From Sulfotelmatobacter sp963788225 (GTDB lineage Bacteria > Acidobacteriota > Terriglobia > Terriglobales > Acidobacteriaceae): a stretch of DNA of 64,000 nucleotides. Shown here piece after piece: positions 62,401-64,000 of this stretch. The stretch spans positions 1,488,001 to 1,552,000 of the forward strand of contig CAWBGI010000002.1 of NCBI GenBank assembly GCA_963788225.1, in the 5' to 3' direction. The notes beneath the pieces were generated by a model, which was given only the letters and a program-made list of their open reading frames with translations, was not told the DNA's origin and ran no database searches. The stretch's first letter is position 1. Each line of letters opens with the position of its first letter. Made by a program: the position numbers and the translations under genes.

Positions 62401-62420
62401 CCCGGCACTACCGTGCCGGG
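62401..62420. repeat. Short perfect hairpin before the amidohydrolase start
   Basis: CCCGGCAC (62401-62408) pairs with GTGCCGGG (62413-62420) around TACC, ending 8 bases before the ATG at 62428. It belongs to a dispersed hairpin type and may occlude ribosome access, since no Shine-Dalgarno sequence is visible. Confidence 0.7.
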
Positions 62421-62427
62421 CTTTCAC

Positions 62428-64000
62428 ATGCCGTCACTTCGTGACTTGGTCTTCGTTGTTTCGATCTCTACTACTATTCTCACCGGCGCGCCTGTAACAG
62501 CCCAGATCGGGGCACCTGCTTCGGCATCGACTCCGAGCGTCAAGGCCGACATTATTTTTATCCATGCCAATGTTTATACCGGCGTGCTGGCGAACTCACA
62601 GTTCAGTTCGATTTTGCGCGAGGAGGCCATTGCGGTGCGCGGCGACCGCATTCAGGCGGTCGGCAAGAATTTTGAGATCGAGAAACTTAAGGGTCCTCAG
62701 ACGCAAGTGGTCGACTTGGGCGGGCACTTTGTCATGCCCGGATTTAACGATGCGCATTTGCACCTGGCAGATGCTGGGCTGCAGAAGTTGAATGTTGACC
62801 TGGAGGGCGTGAAGACGCTGGATGAGTTCCGCAACCGCGTGCTGGCGAAGGTGGAAACAGCCAAGCCCGGCGAATGGATTCTGGGTCGAGGATGGGACGA
62901 GACCACGTGGCCGGTGAAGGCTTTGCCCAGCCGGTGGGATCTGGATGAAGTTTCGGGGGGGCATCCGGTGTTTTTGGATCGGGTGGACGGACATCTTGCC
63001 GTGGCGAATACGCGGGCGCTGCAGTTGGCGGGCATCACCATCGCAAGCAAGGATCCGCAAGGCGGCAAGATCGATCGCGATGAGAACGCGCAGCCTACGG
63101 GGATTTTGCGCGATATGGCGACGCAGGCGGTGCGGGCGGTGATTCCGCCGCCGACGCACGAGAAGCGGCGTCGTGGAATTGAAGTTGCGCTCGCCGAACT
63201 TGCCGAACACGGCGTGACCTCGGCGCAAGATTGCTCCACGGTCGAACAGGGCTGTTCGACCTGGGAGGATTTTCAGATCTACGAAGAGCTTGAAAAAGAA
63301 GGCAAGCTGACGACGCGAATAACGGAATGGCTGCCATTTGAAGGTTCGGTGCAGGAGTTGAAGCAGAAGCGGGACTCGCATCCGCAGTCGGACCTGATGC
63401 TGCATACCGGGATGCTGAAGGCCTACATGGATGGCTCCCTAGGCGGGCACACGGCGGCGCTGATGGAGCCTTATTCGGACGATCCGAAGAACTCCGGCTT
63501 GCTGCGCTACGATGCGGCGAAGCTGAATGAAATGGCGAAGGAGCGTGTGCTGGCAGGCTTCCAGCTAGGGTTTCACGCCATTGGCGACAAGGGCGTGCAG
63601 ATGGCGCTCGACGCTTTTGCCGAGGCGGAAAAAGCCGCGCGCGAAGAGAAAGTGAAGGCTCCGAACGGTGGCGACGATTTCCGGCTGCGGATTGAGCACG
63701 CGCAGGTTACGACTCCCGCACAGATTGCGCGGTTCAAAGAGCTGAAGGTGATTGCCTCCATGCAGCCCGCCCATCTGCTTACCGACATCCGTTGGGCGAA
63801 CGAGCGACTGGGCCCGAAGCGCGCCGCAACTTCGTATGCGTGGGCGGGTTTTCTAAACAAAGGCATAACGCTGGCCTTTGGAACCGATTACCCATTTGAG
63901 GGGGTATCGCCGTTTCGCGGGCTTTATGCGGCCGTGACGCGCAAGAGCGAGAACGGCAAGCAGGAGTTTTTTCCCGGGCAGAGGCTGACGATGGATCAGG
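62428..64000 (+). CDS. Secreted amidohydrolase (YtcJ/amidohydrolase-3 type), 3' end cut by window
   Basis: The frame from the ATG at 62428 is open to the window end, so this is an N-terminal fragment of about 524 residues. A signal peptide (MPSLRDLVFVVSISTTILTG, ending around TAQ) suggests export. The metal-binding motif DAHLHLAD appears at about residue 108, with YMDGSLGGHTAAL, FHAIGDKGVQMAL, IEHAQVTTPAQI and FGTDYPFEG at later ligand positions. YtcJ-like members hydrolyse amide or ester bonds; the substrate is not assigned. It lies 113 bases behind the M20 peptidase on the same strand, suggesting coordinated peptide or amide breakdown. Confidence 0.9.
   Translation, partial: MPSLRDLVFVVSISTTILTGAPVTAQIGAPASASTPSVKADIIFIHANVYTGVLANSQFSSILREEAIAVRGDRIQAVGKNFEIEKLKGPQTQVVDLGGHFVMPGFNDAHLHLADAGLQKLNVDLEGVKTLDEFRNRVLAKVETAKPGEWILGRGWDETTWPVKALPSRWDLDEVSGGHPVFLDRVDGHLAVANTRALQLAGITIASKDPQGGKIDRDENAQPTGILRDMATQAVRAVIPPPTHEKRRRGIEVALAELAEHGVTSAQDCSTVEQGCSTWEDFQIYEELEKEGKLTTRITEWLPFEGSVQELKQKRDSHPQSDLMLHTGMLKAYMDGSLGGHTAALMEPYSDDPKNSGLLRYDAAKLNEMAKERVLAGFQLGFHAIGDKGVQMALDAFAEAEKAAREEKVKAPNGGDDFRLRIEHAQVTTPAQIARFKELKVIASMQPAHLLTDIRWANERLGPKRAATSYAWAGFLNKGITLAFGTDYPFEGVSPFRGLYAAVTRKSENGKQEFFPGQRLTMDQ

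Overview
The window looks like chromosomal DNA from an Acidobacteriota bacterium, probably class Terriglobia and Koribacter-like. This is an inference from gene content, not from a marker gene. The pointers are a 1,152-residue Oar-type TonB-dependent receptor with an N-terminal carboxypeptidase-regulatory domain, secreted FG-GAP and ASH/choice-of-anchor-D proteins, a transmembrane winged-helix/TPR regulator, YVTN beta-propeller lipoproteins, high GC, and dispersed palindromes of the GCACGCCTTCAGGCGTGC type. I see no rRNA, tRNA, CRISPR array, transposase or replication origin.

Layout. 1-3.3 kb: a 5'-truncated beta-propeller lipoprotein and a class C beta-lactamase-fold hydrolase. 3.4-12.2 kb: envelope and isoprenoid housekeeping, with ispG, a self-regulated tetR coupled to an Lnt-like acyltransferase, and a minus-strand cluster uppS-cdsA-(ParB-like)-(phosphatase)-dxr-rseP. 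12.4-13.4 kb: an accessory pair, a 63-residue protein translationally coupled to a DpnI-family methyl-directed endonuclease. 13.4-17.8 kb: an HtrA-like protease, a zinc-ribbon XRE regulator, an HD-domain protein carrying an in-frame palindromic repeat insertion, and a GT39-like transferase. 17.8-23.4 kb: an amino-acid/acyl-CoA catabolism cluster (hutH, thioesterase, enoyl-CoA hydratase, HMG-CoA lyase, acyl-CoA carboxylase beta). The first three genes of that cluster carry at least six frame changes in about 2.2 kb.

23.8-32.1 kb: two secreted FG-GAP proteins around a transmembrane winged-helix regulator and an enoyl-CoA hydratase. 32.6-42.2 kb: a split methylmalonyl-CoA mutase (small B12 subunit near 33.5 kb, large subunit near 41 kb) with a DNA glycosylase, the TonB-dependent receptor, a ChrA transporter and a broken ORF6N gene between them. 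42.3-51 kb: two glycosyltransferases, a nine-repeat secreted protein, a TonB protein and two tandem TolC paralogues. 51.4-64 kb: truA, an aldehyde dehydrogenase, several small or poorly characterised genes, a DRE-TIM metallolyase, a PanE-like reductase, trmO with two small overlapping genes, an M20 peptidase and a 3'-truncated amidohydrolase.

Most worth following up are the palindromic repeat inside the HD-domain gene, the DpnI-like enzyme with Gln at the expected Glu position, the duplicated 25-bp perfect palindrome of the ORF6N gene, and the tetR promoter whose operator overlaps the -10 box.
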